Numbered from the stretch's first letter, positions 18,104 to 26,793 are shown. The stretch: DNA of 64,000 bases from UBA8337 sp965221415 (GCA_965221415.1 OZ244887.1:1178001-1242000), one strand, 5' to 3'. The notes: generated from the letters alone by a model not told the origin. Numbers and translations are program-made.

Positions 18104-18838
18104 ATGCGTTTCGTCATCGCCATATTGATATTATTTAGCGGCACATATCTGCCCGCCACAGCGCAAGATGCTGCGCAGGAGAAAATCATCGAGGATGTTA
18201 TTTCCGATTATTTTATCCGCAATCCAGAAAAGCTCGGCGAAGCGCTGAATAATTTGCAAGCTTATTATCAGCAGCAAGAACGCATGAAAGCCGAAAAAGC
18301 TCTTTCTGATAACGCCGATGAATTGTTTAAAAGCCCCGCCGATTTCACCATGGGGCCGGCTGATGCGCCCATCACCATTGTCGAGTTTTTCGATTATAAT
18401 TGCGGCTATTGCAAACGCGCTTTCACGCCGTTGATGCAAATCTTGAACGAAAATGACGATGTGCGTTTGGTTTTCAAAGAATACCCCATCCTCAATCAGG
18501 ACTCACGGCTGGCTGCCAAAACAGCCTTGGCCATTGACGACCAGCTGCAATTTTTGACATTTCATACCAAGCTGATGAACCATCAAGGGTCGATTACGCC
18601 GACGGTTATCGACAAAATCATCAGCGAGATGAAACTATCCTCGACAGAGATAGCGTCGCGCCTTGATACGGACAAAGTCAATCAAACATTGGCGCGCACC
18701 AATCAGCTTGCGGGTCGGCTCGGCATTAATGGCACGCCGGCTTTCGTCATCAACGATAAATTATACCCCGGCGCGCTTAGTCTCGACGATTTCAAAACCG
18801 CCGTGAACACCGCGCGCGAGGATTTGCAAATCAGATAA
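18104..18838 (+). CDS. DsbA-family thiol:disulfide oxidoreductase
   Basis: This 244-residue secreted thioredoxin-fold protein has a signal peptide ending near ATAQ, an N-terminal helical extension (about residues 22-80), the redox motif CGYC within FFDYNCGYCKRAF, a helical insertion and the cis-proline loop GINGTPAF. The N-terminal extension resembles the Com1/ScsC/DsbD-gamma-like branch rather than classical DsbA, so it may isomerise as well as oxidise disulfides. AAGGA sits 6-7 bases before ATG 18104, which is why this start is preferred to 18098. It overlaps the convergent thiG 3' end by 8 bases. Confidence 0.87.
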   Translation: MRFVIAILILFSGTYLPATAQDAAQEKIIEDVISDYFIRNPEKLGEALNNLQAYYQQQERMKAEKALSDNADELFKSPADFTMGPADAPITIVEFFDYNCGYCKRAFTPLMQILNENDDVRLVFKEYPILNQDSRLAAKTALAIDDQLQFLTFHTKLMNHQGSITPTVIDKIISEMKLSSTEIASRLDTDKVNQTLARTNQLAGRLGINGTPAFVINDKLYPGALSLDDFKTAVNTAREDLQIR

Positions 18839-19613
18839 GTCCCGCGAGCGGCGAGCTTGGGTCGGCATAAAGACGCTTCGGCATACGGCCAGCTAAATAG
18901 GCCTGCCGCCCTGCAATCACCGCATGTTTCATCGCAACGGCCATGCGGATTGGGTCTTTGGCTTCGGCAATCGCGGTATTCATCAGCACACCATCGCAGC
19001 CAAGTTCCATGGCGATAGCGGCATCGGAGGCCGTGCCAACGCCCGCATCAACGAGCACGGGCACATTGGCTTGCTCAATAATCAGCCGAATATTCACTGG
19101 ATTTTGAATACCCAACCCCGAGCCAATCGGGGCGGCCAACGGCATGATGGCGCAGCAGCCAATATCTTCTAGCTGTTTGGCCATAATCGGGTCATCGCTG
19201 CAATACACCATCACCTCAAAGCCATCCTTGATGAGCAATTCAGCCGCGCGCAATGTCTCGGGCATGTTTGGGTATAAGGTTTTTTCGTCCCCCAACACCT
19301 CGAGCTTAACCAGCGACCAATCGCCCGCCTCGCGCGCCAATCGCAATGTACGCACAGCATCCTCGCCGGTAAAACAACCCGCCGTATTGGGCAGATAGGT
19401 AAACTTCTTCTGGTCAAGATAATCCACCAGCATCGGTGCCTTGGTGTCGGTAAGATTAACACGACGCACCGCTACGGTGACAATCTCCGCACCCGCCGCT
19501 TCCGCCGCGGCGGCGTTTTCAGCGTAATCTTTATATTTTCCCGTACCAACAATAAGGCGCGAGTGAAACGTGCGACCCGCAATCGTCAGAACGTCATTGT
19601 CTGTTGCCGCCAT
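18831..19613 (-). CDS. thiG: Thiazole synthase
   Basis: ThiG builds the thiazole phosphate ring of thiamine from deoxyxylulose-5-phosphate, dehydroglycine (or iminoglycine) and sulfur carried on ThiS. The 260-residue TIM-barrel protein has the family start (FHSRLIVGTGKY), the TVAVRRVN strand with its conserved region, PNTAGC and the phosphate-binding loops APIGSGLGI and DAGVGTASDA. thiS lies 3 bases upstream on the same strand. The partners thiO, thiE and thiC, often clustered with these genes, are not in this window. Confidence 0.95.
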   Translation of the reverse strand: MAATDNDVLTIAGRTFHSRLIVGTGKYKDYAENAAAAEAAGAEIVTVAVRRVNLTDTKAPMLVDYLDQKKFTYLPNTAGCFTGEDAVRTLRLAREAGDWSLVKLEVLGDEKTLYPNMPETLRAAELLIKDGFEVMVYCSDDPIMAKQLEDIGCCAIMPLAAPIGSGLGIQNPVNIRLIIEQANVPVLVDAGVGTASDAAIAMELGCDGVLMNTAIAEAKDPIRMAVAMKHAVIAGRQAYLAGRMPKRLYADPSSPLAGLI

Positions 19614-19616
19614 GAT

Positions 19617-19817
19617 TTAGCCCCCACCAATAAAATGGACAATCTCGACACGCGCATCAGCGTCGAGCATATGCGTGTCGTAGGCCGATTTCGGCACAAT
19701 TTCCAGATTATGCTCAACCGCAATTTTCGACTGCGGCACGCCAAGTTGCATGAGCAATTCAGCCACGCTGAGCGCAGCCTCAACCTTATAGGGTTCACCA
19801 TTGACGGAAATCTGCAT
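19617..19817 (-). CDS. thiS: Sulfur carrier protein ThiS
   Basis: This 66-residue ubiquitin-like protein ends in GGG. Its C-terminal glycine is adenylated and converted to a thiocarboxylate that gives sulfur to ThiG. The beta-grasp start MQISVNGEPYKV and the VEIVHFIGGG end are typical. GGAGG lies directly before the ATG. Three bases separate it from thiG, so the two are co-transcribed. The upstream region is short and shows no TPP riboswitch motif. Confidence 0.93.
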   Translation of the reverse strand: MQISVNGEPYKVEAALSVAELLMQLGVPQSKIAVEHNLEIVPKSAYDTHMLDADARVEIVHFIGGG

Positions 19818-19859
19818 AAAACACCTCCAAGCGTTCCCAATAATGCAAATCTAGCCATC

Positions 19860-19910
19860 AAAGTGCAAGCCTTCTGGTCAATACGCCCGTGACTGAAAAA
19901 CTTGCACTTT
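19860..19910. repeat. 10-bp inverted repeat between thiS and aroQ
   Basis: AAAGTGCAAG (19860-19869) and CTTGCACTTT (19901-19910) are perfect inverted copies separated by 31 bases, centred in the 154-base gap between divergent thiS and aroQ. They could be a split operator or a stem in a transcript. The right arm contains TTGCAC, which might be a -35 element, but no convincing -10 follows. Confidence 0.45.
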
Positions 19911-19971
19911 TTTGAAATCTCGTTTACCCAAAATAGACAACGACCCTTGGTCGCAAAAGGATATTACGGTG

Positions 19972-20409
19972 ATGGCGCAAGCAGTCCACATTATCAACGG
20001 CCCGAATCTTAACTTGCTTGGCACACGCGAGCCTGAGATTTATGGCACGACGACATTGGCCGACATCGAAGCCATGTGCGCCGCCCGCACCAAAGCCCAC
20101 GGACTGGACGCGCTTTGCGTTCAAAGCAATGATGAAGGCGAACTCGTCGACACCATCCAGACGGCGCGCACCCAAGCCGCAGGGATTATTATCAATGCGG
20201 GTGCTTATTCGCACACATCGGTGGCGATTCTCGACGCGCTGCAAACGGTCGAAGCGCCCATCATCGAGGTGCATTTATCGAATATTTTCGCGCGCGAAGA
20301 ATTTCGCCACCATTCCTATATCTCCAGCATTGCCACTGGAGTCATTTGCGGTCTCGGCGCTCAAGGCTATGAAATGGCCATTGATGCGCTCGCCGCGCGT
20401 TTCAACTAA
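19972..20409 (+). CDS. aroQ: 3-dehydroquinate dehydratase, type II
   Basis: The type II enzyme converts 3-dehydroquinate to 3-dehydroshikimate in the shikimate pathway. The 145-residue protein has the signature INGPNLNLLGTREPEIYG, including the catalytic tyrosine and arginine, NAGAYSHTS, and the active-site HLSNIFAREEFRH. A GTG at 19969 sits directly before ATG 19972 in frame; either start is possible. AAGG lies upstream. accB follows 18 bases after the stop, and this aroQ-accB-accC order is conserved in many proteobacteria. Confidence 0.95.
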   Translation: MAQAVHIINGPNLNLLGTREPEIYGTTTLADIEAMCAARTKAHGLDALCVQSNDEGELVDTIQTARTQAAGIIINAGAYSHTSVAILDALQTVEAPIIEVHLSNIFAREEFRHHSYISSIATGVICGLGAQGYEMAIDALAARFN

Positions 20410-20427
20410 ACCGTAAGGGGGTCTCTC

Positions 20428-20895
20428 ATGGCAAAATTACCAGATAGCAAGGCCATTAAAGAACTCGCTGATTTGCTCAGCGATACTGGCCTGACCGAAA
20501 TCGAAGTCGAAACGGGCGATTTACGTATTCGCGTGGCACGACAAGGCACACCCGTCAGTACGGTCGTGTCGGCACCTGCGCCCGCCGCGCCGCAAGCCCC
20601 TGCGCCCGAAGCAGCAGCACCAGAAGCACCCGCGCCTGCATCTGCGCCAACGGCAGACCATCCCGGCGCGGTTAAATCGCCAATGGTTGGCACGTCTTAT
20701 TTGTCGCCCGAACCCGGCATGGATAATTTTGTCAAAGTCGGCGACGACGTCAGCGAAGGCCAAACATTGCTTATTGTGGAAGCCATGAAAACCATGAACC
20801 CGATTGCCGCACCGCATAGTGGGAAAGTCACCCAAATTATGGTTGGCAATGAACAGCCCGTCGAGTTCGGCGAGCTACTGATGATTATCGAGTAG
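20428..20895 (+). CDS. accB: Biotin carboxyl carrier protein of acetyl-CoA carboxylase
   Basis: AccB carries CO2 on biotin between the AccC and AccAD active sites at the first step of fatty-acid synthesis. The 155-residue protein has an N-terminal assembly region, an Ala/Pro-rich flexible linker (about residues 45-80) and a C-terminal biotinyl domain with the modified lysine in EAMKTMN. It lies between aroQ and accC; the gap to accC is 3 bases. Confidence 0.96.
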   Translation: MAKLPDSKAIKELADLLSDTGLTEIEVETGDLRIRVARQGTPVSTVVSAPAPAAPQAPAPEAAAPEAPAPASAPTADHPGAVKSPMVGTSYLSPEPGMDNFVKVGDDVSEGQTLLIVEAMKTMNPIAAPHSGKVTQIMVGNEQPVEFGELLMIIE

Positions 20896-20898
20896 ATT

Positions 20899-22245
20899 AT
20901 GATAACAAAAGTTCTCATCGCCAATCGGGGCGAAATTGCCTTGCGGGTCATTCGGGCGTGTCGTGAAATGGGCATTGCCTCGGTGGCCGTACATTCTAGT
21001 GCCGACGACAATGCGATGCATGTTCGCCTTGCCGATGAAAGCGTGTGCATTGGCCCGCCAAGTGCTGCGCATAGTTATTTAAGCATCCCTGCTATCATTG
21101 CGGCATGCGAAATCACGGGCGCGGATGCCGTGCATCCGGGGTATGGATTTTTGTCGGAAAATGCCAAATTCGCACAAATCCTCGATGAGCATGGCATTAT
21201 CTTTATCGGCCCCACGGCTGAGCATATCAGTCTGATGGGCGACAAAATCGCTGCCAAAGCGAAAGCTATTGAGTTGGGGATTCCGGTCGTGCCGGGGTCG
21301 GATGGCGAAGTTAAAACGGTCGATGAGGCGTTAACGCTCGGGCGCGAGATGGGATTTCCCGTCTTGGTGAAAGCCGCGTCGGGCGGCGGCGGTCGGGGGA
21401 TGAAAATTGCGCTGGCCGAAGATGATTTGGCCGAAGCTTTCACCACCGCGCGTAGCGAGGCCAAGGCGGCCTTTGGCGATGATGCAGTGTATATCGAAAA
21501 ATATCTTGAAAAGCCGCGCCATATCGAAATTCAAGTGGCGTGCGATACGCATGGCAATGCGGTGCATTTGGGCGAGCGCGATTGTTCGCTTCAGCGTCGC
21601 CACCAAAAGGTTCTGGAAGAAGCGCCCTCGACTGTCTTGAGCGAGGCCGCACGGACTAAAATCGGCAAAACCGTCACCGATGCGATGAAAGGTATGAGCT
21701 ATCGTGGCGTTGGCACGGTCGAGTTTCTCTATGAAAATGACGCGTTTTATTTCATCGAGATGAACACGCGGCTGCAAGTCGAGCATCCGATTACCGAGAT
21801 GATTACGGGGATTGATTTGGTACGCGAGCAAATCCGTGTCGCCAGTGGTGAGAAATTGAGCTTCACCCAAAAGGATATCAAGCTGTCGGGTCACGCCATT
21901 GAGTGTCGTGTCAATGCGGAAAACCCTGAAACATTCATGCCAAGCCCGGGGACGATTACGACTTATCATGCGCCCGGCGGCTTAGGCGTGCGCATGGATA
22001 GCGCGGTGTATTCGGGCTACGCCATCCCGCCCTATTATGACAGTCTCATCGGCAAGCTGATTGTTTATGCCGATGACCGCGAGGCTTGCTTGATGCGACT
22101 GTCGCGTGCCTTGGCTGAGTTCGCGATTGATGGGGTCGAAACGACATTGCCGCTATTTGATAAATTGCTCGCCGAAAAAGATTTTCACAAAGCGGATTAC
22201 GATATCCACTGGCTTGAAAATCTTTTGGATATGAAAGACACCTAA
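20899..22245 (+). CDS. accC: Biotin carboxylase subunit of acetyl-CoA carboxylase
   Basis: AccC uses ATP and bicarbonate to carboxylate the biotin on AccB. The 448-residue ATP-grasp protein begins with the typical LIANRGEIALRVIRACREMG. It has the glycine-rich ATP loop KAASGGGGRGMKI, the ERDCSLQRRHQKV motif and the catalytic EMNTRLQVEHPITE region. The stop codon overlaps that of the convergent DUF2155 gene by 4 bases. In many relatives aat follows accC; here it is absent from this place. Confidence 0.96.
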   Translation: MITKVLIANRGEIALRVIRACREMGIASVAVHSSADDNAMHVRLADESVCIGPPSAAHSYLSIPAIIAACEITGADAVHPGYGFLSENAKFAQILDEHGIIFIGPTAEHISLMGDKIAAKAKAIELGIPVVPGSDGEVKTVDEALTLGREMGFPVLVKAASGGGGRGMKIALAEDDLAEAFTTARSEAKAAFGDDAVYIEKYLEKPRHIEIQVACDTHGNAVHLGERDCSLQRRHQKVLEEAPSTVLSEAARTKIGKTVTDAMKGMSYRGVGTVEFLYENDAFYFIEMNTRLQVEHPITEMITGIDLVREQIRVASGEKLSFTQKDIKLSGHAIECRVNAENPETFMPSPGTITTYHAPGGLGVRMDSAVYSGYAIPPYYDSLIGKLIVYADDREACLMRLSRALAEFAIDGVETTLPLFDKLLAEKDFHKADYDIHWLENLLDMKDT

Positions 22246-22841
22246 GATGCTCCAGAGGGCGGCACGATATCGCCCGTATAATGCAGGCCATCTTCTGTTT
22301 TACACGCGGTTGGCCATAGGTCATAGACCGCGTGTTCAAGCGCATGAATACCGGGGCTTGAGGCAAACATCCAGCCGCTAAAAAGCTGCCTATCTGTGCC
22401 GTTTTTAAACTCTAAAACCTGCAAGAACGCTTTGGTTTCGGGCGGTTCTTCTGGCGGGGTCGTGATGCAGTCATGCATCACCAAGGTCAATTTCCCGACC
22501 GTCACTTCTTCGCCCGCCCGCAGCGCAATCTGGCGCACTTTGGCCGTCACCTTATGTAATAATTTGAACGTGCCAATGCGCATCGGCTTGGTATCATCGC
22601 TGTCCGACTTTTCTGTCGGCACATCCAAAACCGGCACTTCATAGGTCGCAAACGGTGCGATGCTAAAATCGTCAAGCGGGTCATCAAGCGGCACAAGCGG
22701 TTCTTCGATAGGCGGCGGGTCGACCAATAAAGTGGGCGGTGCCATTTTGTCGTCAATCATTTGCGCCGCAGCGGGGACACCCAAAGCAGCCAACACAATC
22801 GCAGATAAAAAGGCGGACTTACTCAGCACTTTCCCCATCAC
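22242..22841 (-). CDS. DUF2155 periplasmic protein
   Basis: This 199-residue precursor has a signal peptide (cut near PAAAQ), a proline- and acid-rich linker (about residues 35-75), and the conserved DUF2155 domain (KVTAKVRQIALRAGEEVTVGKL, then the VLEF and FSGWMFASSPGI motifs). The family is almost confined to alphaproteobacteria and its function is unknown. It usually lies, as here, just downstream of mlaD and the NDUFA12 gene. The start overlaps mlaD by 23 bases. A role in the outer membrane or in lipid transport is a guess from context. Confidence 0.82.
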   Translation of the reverse strand: MMGKVLSKSAFLSAIVLAALGVPAAAQMIDDKMAPPTLLVDPPPIEEPLVPLDDPLDDFSIAPFATYEVPVLDVPTEKSDSDDTKPMRIGTFKLLHKVTAKVRQIALRAGEEVTVGKLTLVMHDCITTPPEEPPETKAFLQVLEFKNGTDRQLFSGWMFASSPGIHALEHAVYDLWPTACKTEDGLHYTGDIVPPSGAS

Positions 22842-23277
22842 CCGTGCTGAACAATGCCTGACTAACCAAACTAATCAAATCAACAGAACCTTGTGTGTAA
22901 AGAATTTCATCGCCCTCGGTCAACATGTCTTCGCTGCCGCCGGGCGAAAGGGAGACATAATTGCCACCCAACAGCCCTTCGCTCGTAACTTTAGCACTGG
23001 TATCTTCGGGCAGCTCAACATCGCTGGTAATCATAAATTTGGCGTTGGCGTAATAGCTTTCAGTATCGAGCGTCAAAGCGGTAATCGTGCCAACTTTAAT
23101 GCCCGACATGCGCACATCGCTGCCCACTGTCAGACCATCGACGCGGTCGAATTGCGCGCTGAGAACATAGCCATCGCCGCTATCGGCCTCGGAAACCGAA
23201 TAGCCATAAAGCACCACCAATGTGGCGATAACCAAAACGGTAGCACCGACCAAAGTCTCGACAAGATTATCTTTCAT
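22819..23277 (-). CDS. mlaD: MlaD-family lipid-binding protein
   Basis: This 152-residue protein has one N-terminal membrane helix (about residues 7-25) and one MCE domain (YVLSAQFDRVDGLTVGSDVRM onward), the layout of MlaD, the hexameric lipid-binding subunit of the Mla phospholipid transporter. AGGAGG precedes ATG 23277; longer in-frame starts have no such site. The permease and ATPase genes mlaE and mlaF are about 28 kb away, so the transporter is split. No mlaB or mlaC is visible in the window. Confidence 0.9.
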   Translation of the reverse strand: MKDNLVETLVGATVLVIATLVVLYGYSVSEADSGDGYVLSAQFDRVDGLTVGSDVRMSGIKVGTITALTLDTESYYANAKFMITSDVELPEDTSAKVTSEGLLGGNYVSLSPGGSEDMLTEGDEILYTQGSVDLISLVSQALFSTGDGESAE

Positions 23278-23287
23278 GGCGTGCCTC

Positions 23288-23677
23288 CTATTCTGGTTTC
23301 CATGCATCATAGCCATCGGCATAAGAGGCTGTATCGGCCATCCCTGCTGGCTTGTGCGCGTCTTTTGTGCCGGTCATGTTCATCTGATGCGGTTGCATCC
23401 AGTCACGCTTTGTGTTGGCAACTTCATCGGGCGTTTCATCGACTGTATAATGCATCCAACCGTGCCATTCGGGTGGCACACGGGTTGTTTCGATATCGCC
23501 ATTATAAATCACCCAGCGGCGGGTCTTGCCGTTAATCGACGCGCCGCGCTTATCTTGATAATAACAGTTGCCTTGCTCATCAACGCCGACCAACTCGCCG
23601 CGATGCCATGTGGTCAACATCGTGCCAAGCGTCTGGTGATGCCACCATGTAAAGACCATTTGTAGAAAGCGCATCAT
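23288..23677 (-). CDS. NDUFA12-like subunit of NADH:ubiquinone oxidoreductase
   Basis: This 129-residue protein is homologous to mitochondrial complex I subunit NDUFA12 (B17.2), a supernumerary subunit found in alphaproteobacteria. The conserved core includes GELVGVDEQGNCYY, the RRWVIYNG segment and VPPEWHGWMHY. ATG 23677 and ATG 23674 are adjacent. It stands 10 bases upstream of mlaD in the same direction, a standard neighbour pair in this class, although the main complex I genes are not here. Confidence 0.92.
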   Translation of the reverse strand: MMRFLQMVFTWWHHQTLGTMLTTWHRGELVGVDEQGNCYYQDKRGASINGKTRRWVIYNGDIETTRVPPEWHGWMHYTVDETPDEVANTKRDWMQPHQMNMTGTKDAHKPAGMADTASYADGYDAWKPE

Positions 23678-23736
23678 CTAGTTCACTCCAGTTACGTCAC
23701 AAGCATAAACGATATAGGCAAAAAAAACACGCGAAA

Positions 23737-25533
23737 CTATTCTGCGCTATCATCCGATTTGGTTTCGGTGGGCAAATTGAGGCGAATATGCAACTCGCGT
23801 AACTGCGCGTTCGACACCGAACTTGGCGCTTGCATCAGCAAATCTTCGGCTTGCTGATTCATCGGGAAAGCCACCACTTCGCGCAAGTTTTCTTGCTCAG
23901 CCAACAGCATAACAATACGGTCAACCCCCGGTGCGATGCCACCATGCGGCGGTGCGCCAAAACGAAACGCATTTAACATGCCGCCAAACTCGGCTTCCAC
24001 CACATCGGCTTCATAGCCTGCAATATCGAACGCTTTCAGCATAATCTCTGGCTTGTGATTCCGAATCGCGCCCGATGATAATTCAACCCCATTGCAGACA
24101 ATGTCATATTGAAACCCAAGAATATCCAACGGGTCTTTGGTCTCCAACGCGTCCATGCCGCCCTGCGGCATCGAGAACGGATTATGCGAGAAATCGAGCT
24201 TGTTTGTCGCCTCGTCGATTTCATACATCGGGAAATCGACAATCCAGCAAAAAGCGAATTGGTCGCGGTCGATAAGGTCAAGCTCTTCGCCGACGCGATT
24301 GCGCGCACGTCCTGCAAAATCGGCAAAGGCACGCGGCACACCTGCGCAGAAAAACACCGCATCGCCATCTTCTAAATCAAGTTGGGTGCGGATTTGCTCG
24401 GTGCGGTCGGTGCCAATATTTTTCGCGAGCGGCCCTGCGCCTTCGCCATCGCGGAAGAAAATATAGCCAAGACCGGGCTGGCCTTCATCTTGCGCCCAGC
24501 TATTCATTCGGTCGCAAAACGCACGGCTACCGCCTGTTTTCGCAGGAATTGCCCAGACGCGGACTTTGTCGTCTTTGTCGATCATATTGGCGAAAATCTT
24601 AAAATCCGACCCCGCAAAGCTTGCGGTCACATCTTGCATTTCAATCGGGATACGCAAATCGGGCTTGTCGGAGCCGTATTTCTGCATCGCATCGGCATAG
24701 GCAATGCGAGGGAAAGCTTCCGTCACGCGTTTGCCATTGCCAAAGGCGACAAACACATCGCGCAGCACTGGCTCAACCGCCTGAAAGACATCTTCTTGTG
24801 TGACAAAGCTCATTTCGATATCGAGCTGATAAAACTCGCCCGGCGAACGGTCGGCGCGCGCGTCCTCGTCACGAAAGCACGGCGCGATTTGGAAATATCG
24901 GTCAAAGCCTGCCACCATCAATAATTGCTTGAACTGCTGCGGGGCTTGCGGCAGAGCATAAAACTTGCCGGGGTGCATACGCGATGCAACCAAAAAGTCG
25001 CGCGCCCCTTCGGGGCTTGATGCGGTCAGAATCGGCGTTTGATATTCGCGGAAACCATCATCTGTCATGCGGCGACGCAGCCACGCGATGATATCAGACC
25101 GCAACACAATATTGCTGTGTAGTGTGTCGCGGCGCAGGTCGAGAAACCGATGGCGCAGGCGAATGTCTTCTGGATAATCTGGTTCACCAAAAACGGGCAG
25201 AGGCAAATCGCTCGCCGCAGATAAAATCTCTAATTCGGAAACATAGACCTCGATGTCGCCAGTCGGCATATTGGCGTTTTTGGCCTCGCCATCGCGCTCA
25301 ACGACTTTGCCTTCGACGCGGATGACACTTTCGGCGCGCACCCCTTCGGCCACAGCAAAATGCGGGCTGGATGGCTCGATAACCAATTGCGTCAGGCCGT
25401 AATGGTCGCGCAAATCGATAAATAGCAGCCCGCCATGGTCGCGCTTGCGATGCACCCATCCCGATAGGCGAACCGTTTCATCGCTATGGCTGGCGCGTAA
25501 CGCACCGCAATCATGGCTTCGATACTCATGCAT
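23737..25533 (-). CDS. aspS: Aspartyl-tRNA synthetase
   Basis: This class IIb synthetase charges tRNA-Asp (and possibly tRNA-Asn in an indirect pathway). The 598-residue protein has the N-terminal OB fold (VRLSGWVHRKRDHGGLLF), class II motif 2 (FRDEDARADRSPGEFYQLD), a bacterial GAD insertion, and motif 3 (GGIAPGVDRIVMLL). ATG 25533 follows AAAGGA; the nine extra upstream codons of the longest frame are not supported. On the minus strand a consensus TTGACA (25582-25577) lies upstream. Confidence 0.95.
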   Translation of the reverse strand: MHEYRSHDCGALRASHSDETVRLSGWVHRKRDHGGLLFIDLRDHYGLTQLVIEPSSPHFAVAEGVRAESVIRVEGKVVERDGEAKNANMPTGDIEVYVSELEILSAASDLPLPVFGEPDYPEDIRLRHRFLDLRRDTLHSNIVLRSDIIAWLRRRMTDDGFREYQTPILTASSPEGARDFLVASRMHPGKFYALPQAPQQFKQLLMVAGFDRYFQIAPCFRDEDARADRSPGEFYQLDIEMSFVTQEDVFQAVEPVLRDVFVAFGNGKRVTEAFPRIAYADAMQKYGSDKPDLRIPIEMQDVTASFAGSDFKIFANMIDKDDKVRVWAIPAKTGGSRAFCDRMNSWAQDEGQPGLGYIFFRDGEGAGPLAKNIGTDRTEQIRTQLDLEDGDAVFFCAGVPRAFADFAGRARNRVGEELDLIDRDQFAFCWIVDFPMYEIDEATNKLDFSHNPFSMPQGGMDALETKDPLDILGFQYDIVCNGVELSSGAIRNHKPEIMLKAFDIAGYEADVVEAEFGGMLNAFRFGAPPHGGIAPGVDRIVMLLAEQENLREVVAFPMNQQAEDLLMQAPSSVSNAQLRELHIRLNLPTETKSDDSAE

Positions 25534-25569
25534 AATCTGTTCCTTTGCGGCTCTAAACACACCGCTTTA

Positions 25570-25580
25570 GACAATTTGTC
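25570..25580. promoter_or_regulatory. Palindrome overlapping the aspS -35 region
   Basis: GACAATTTGTC is a perfect 11-bp palindrome around a central T. It overlaps the consensus TTGACA on the minus strand (25582-25577). The matching -10, 17 bases on, is poor. It could be an operator for aspS or for both divergent genes. Confidence 0.3.
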
Positions 25581-25609
25581 AAGGCTGCGTTTCCGACACG
25601 ACAAAGTGC

Positions 25610-25638
25610 TTGGAGTGGTGTGGGGAGTGGCGTATAAA
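25610..25638 (+). promoter_or_regulatory. rnd promoter placed for leaderless transcription
   Basis: TTGGAG (25610-25615), a 17-base spacer and TATAAA (25633-25638) form a good promoter. Transcription about 7 bases past the -10 would begin at A 25645, the first base of the rnd ATG. No Shine-Dalgarno lies close to that ATG, so a leaderless mRNA is likely. Confidence 0.5.
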
Positions 25639-25644
25639 TCAGCC

Positions 25645-26793
25645 ATGAATCTAATCACGACCAATGACGCGTTACAGGAGTTGTGCGAGCAGCTTGCGAC
25701 GCTGCGCTATATCACCGTGGACACGGAGTTTTTGCGCGAATCCACCTTTTGGCCGAAGCTTTGCCTTATCCAGACGGCGGGCGATGGCGTCGAGGCGATG
25801 ATTGACCCGCTTGCCGAAGGCATTGATTTACAACCGTTTTATGACCTTATGGTGCAGCCAAATGTGTTGAAAGTCATGCATGGGTGCAGGCAAGATATCG
25901 AGATATTCCACAAAGAGGCGGGCATCATCCCCGCGCCGCTTTTCGACACGCAAATCGCTGCGATGGTGTGCGGTTTCGGTGATGCGGTGGGCTATGAGAC
26001 GCTGATTAAGCACACGACGGGCGGTAAAATCGACAAGGCAAACCGCTTTACCGATTGGGGTCAGCGCCCGCTCGACGATGCACAGCTGATTTACGCGCAA
26101 GCCGATGTGACGCATTTGCGCGATGCTTTCGTGTTTCTCGAAAACGCGCTCATCGAAAATGGCCGCACTGGGTGGCTCGACGAAGAGAGCAATCTGCTTG
26201 CCGACCCCGAAATCTATATCCAGCGTCCCGAAAATGCTTGGAAGCGGATAAGATTGCAAGATCGCCGCCCCCGCGTCCTCGGCACGCTTATCGAGGTCGC
26301 CGCGTGGCGCGAACAAGAAGCCCAAAGTCGCAATGTGCCGCGTAGTCGTATTTTAAAAGACGATGCTATCCGCGAATTGGCGTTGCGCGCCCCAAAAGAT
26401 AAAACCGCCCTCGGTCGGTTGCGCGCTTTGCCGCGAGGCTATGAAAACTCACGCCATGCCGCCCCCCTATTGGAAGCCATCGCGCGGGGGCTGGCAATTC
26501 CCAAAGAGCAACTGCCCGATATCCCCCCCGCCGCCGTCAATCGACACGGCATCGGGCCATTGGTTGATTTGCTGAAAGTGCTGCTCAAACAACGCAGCGA
26601 AGAAAGCGGTGTCGCCCAAAAGCTGATAGCCAATGTCGCCGACCTCGAGCGCATTGCTAGCGACGATGCCCCCGATGTCGCCGCGCTGAATGGCTGGCGG
26701 CACGAGATTTTCGGTCAATACGCGCTGGATTTAAAAATGGGAAAACTCGCGCTGGCCTGCGAAAACGACGCGGTCGTGCTTATCCCGCGCTAA
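25645..26793 (+). CDS. rnd: Ribonuclease D
   Basis: RNase D is a 3'-5' exoribonuclease of the DEDD-y family that trims tRNA and other RNA ends. The 382-residue protein has motif I (YITVDTEFLRE), motif II (MHGCRQDIEIF) and motif III (YAQADVTHLRD) of the exonuclease domain, followed by an HRDC domain (about residues 205-290). ATG 25645 is chosen; the longer open frame runs back into the aspS promoter and has no family similarity. It overlaps the convergent ppx stop by 4 bases. Confidence 0.92.
   Translation: MNLITTNDALQELCEQLATLRYITVDTEFLRESTFWPKLCLIQTAGDGVEAMIDPLAEGIDLQPFYDLMVQPNVLKVMHGCRQDIEIFHKEAGIIPAPLFDTQIAAMVCGFGDAVGYETLIKHTTGGKIDKANRFTDWGQRPLDDAQLIYAQADVTHLRDAFVFLENALIENGRTGWLDEESNLLADPEIYIQRPENAWKRIRLQDRRPRVLGTLIEVAAWREQEAQSRNVPRSRILKDDAIRELALRAPKDKTALGRLRALPRGYENSRHAAPLLEAIARGLAIPKEQLPDIPPAAVNRHGIGPLVDLLKVLLKQRSEESGVAQKLIANVADLERIASDDAPDVAALNGWRHEIFGQYALDLKMGKLALACENDAVVLIPR

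Noticed and set aside
19818..19971. TPP riboswitch before thiS
   Set aside because: The leader is too short and lacks the CUGAGA and ACCUGA-type motifs of TPP riboswitches.
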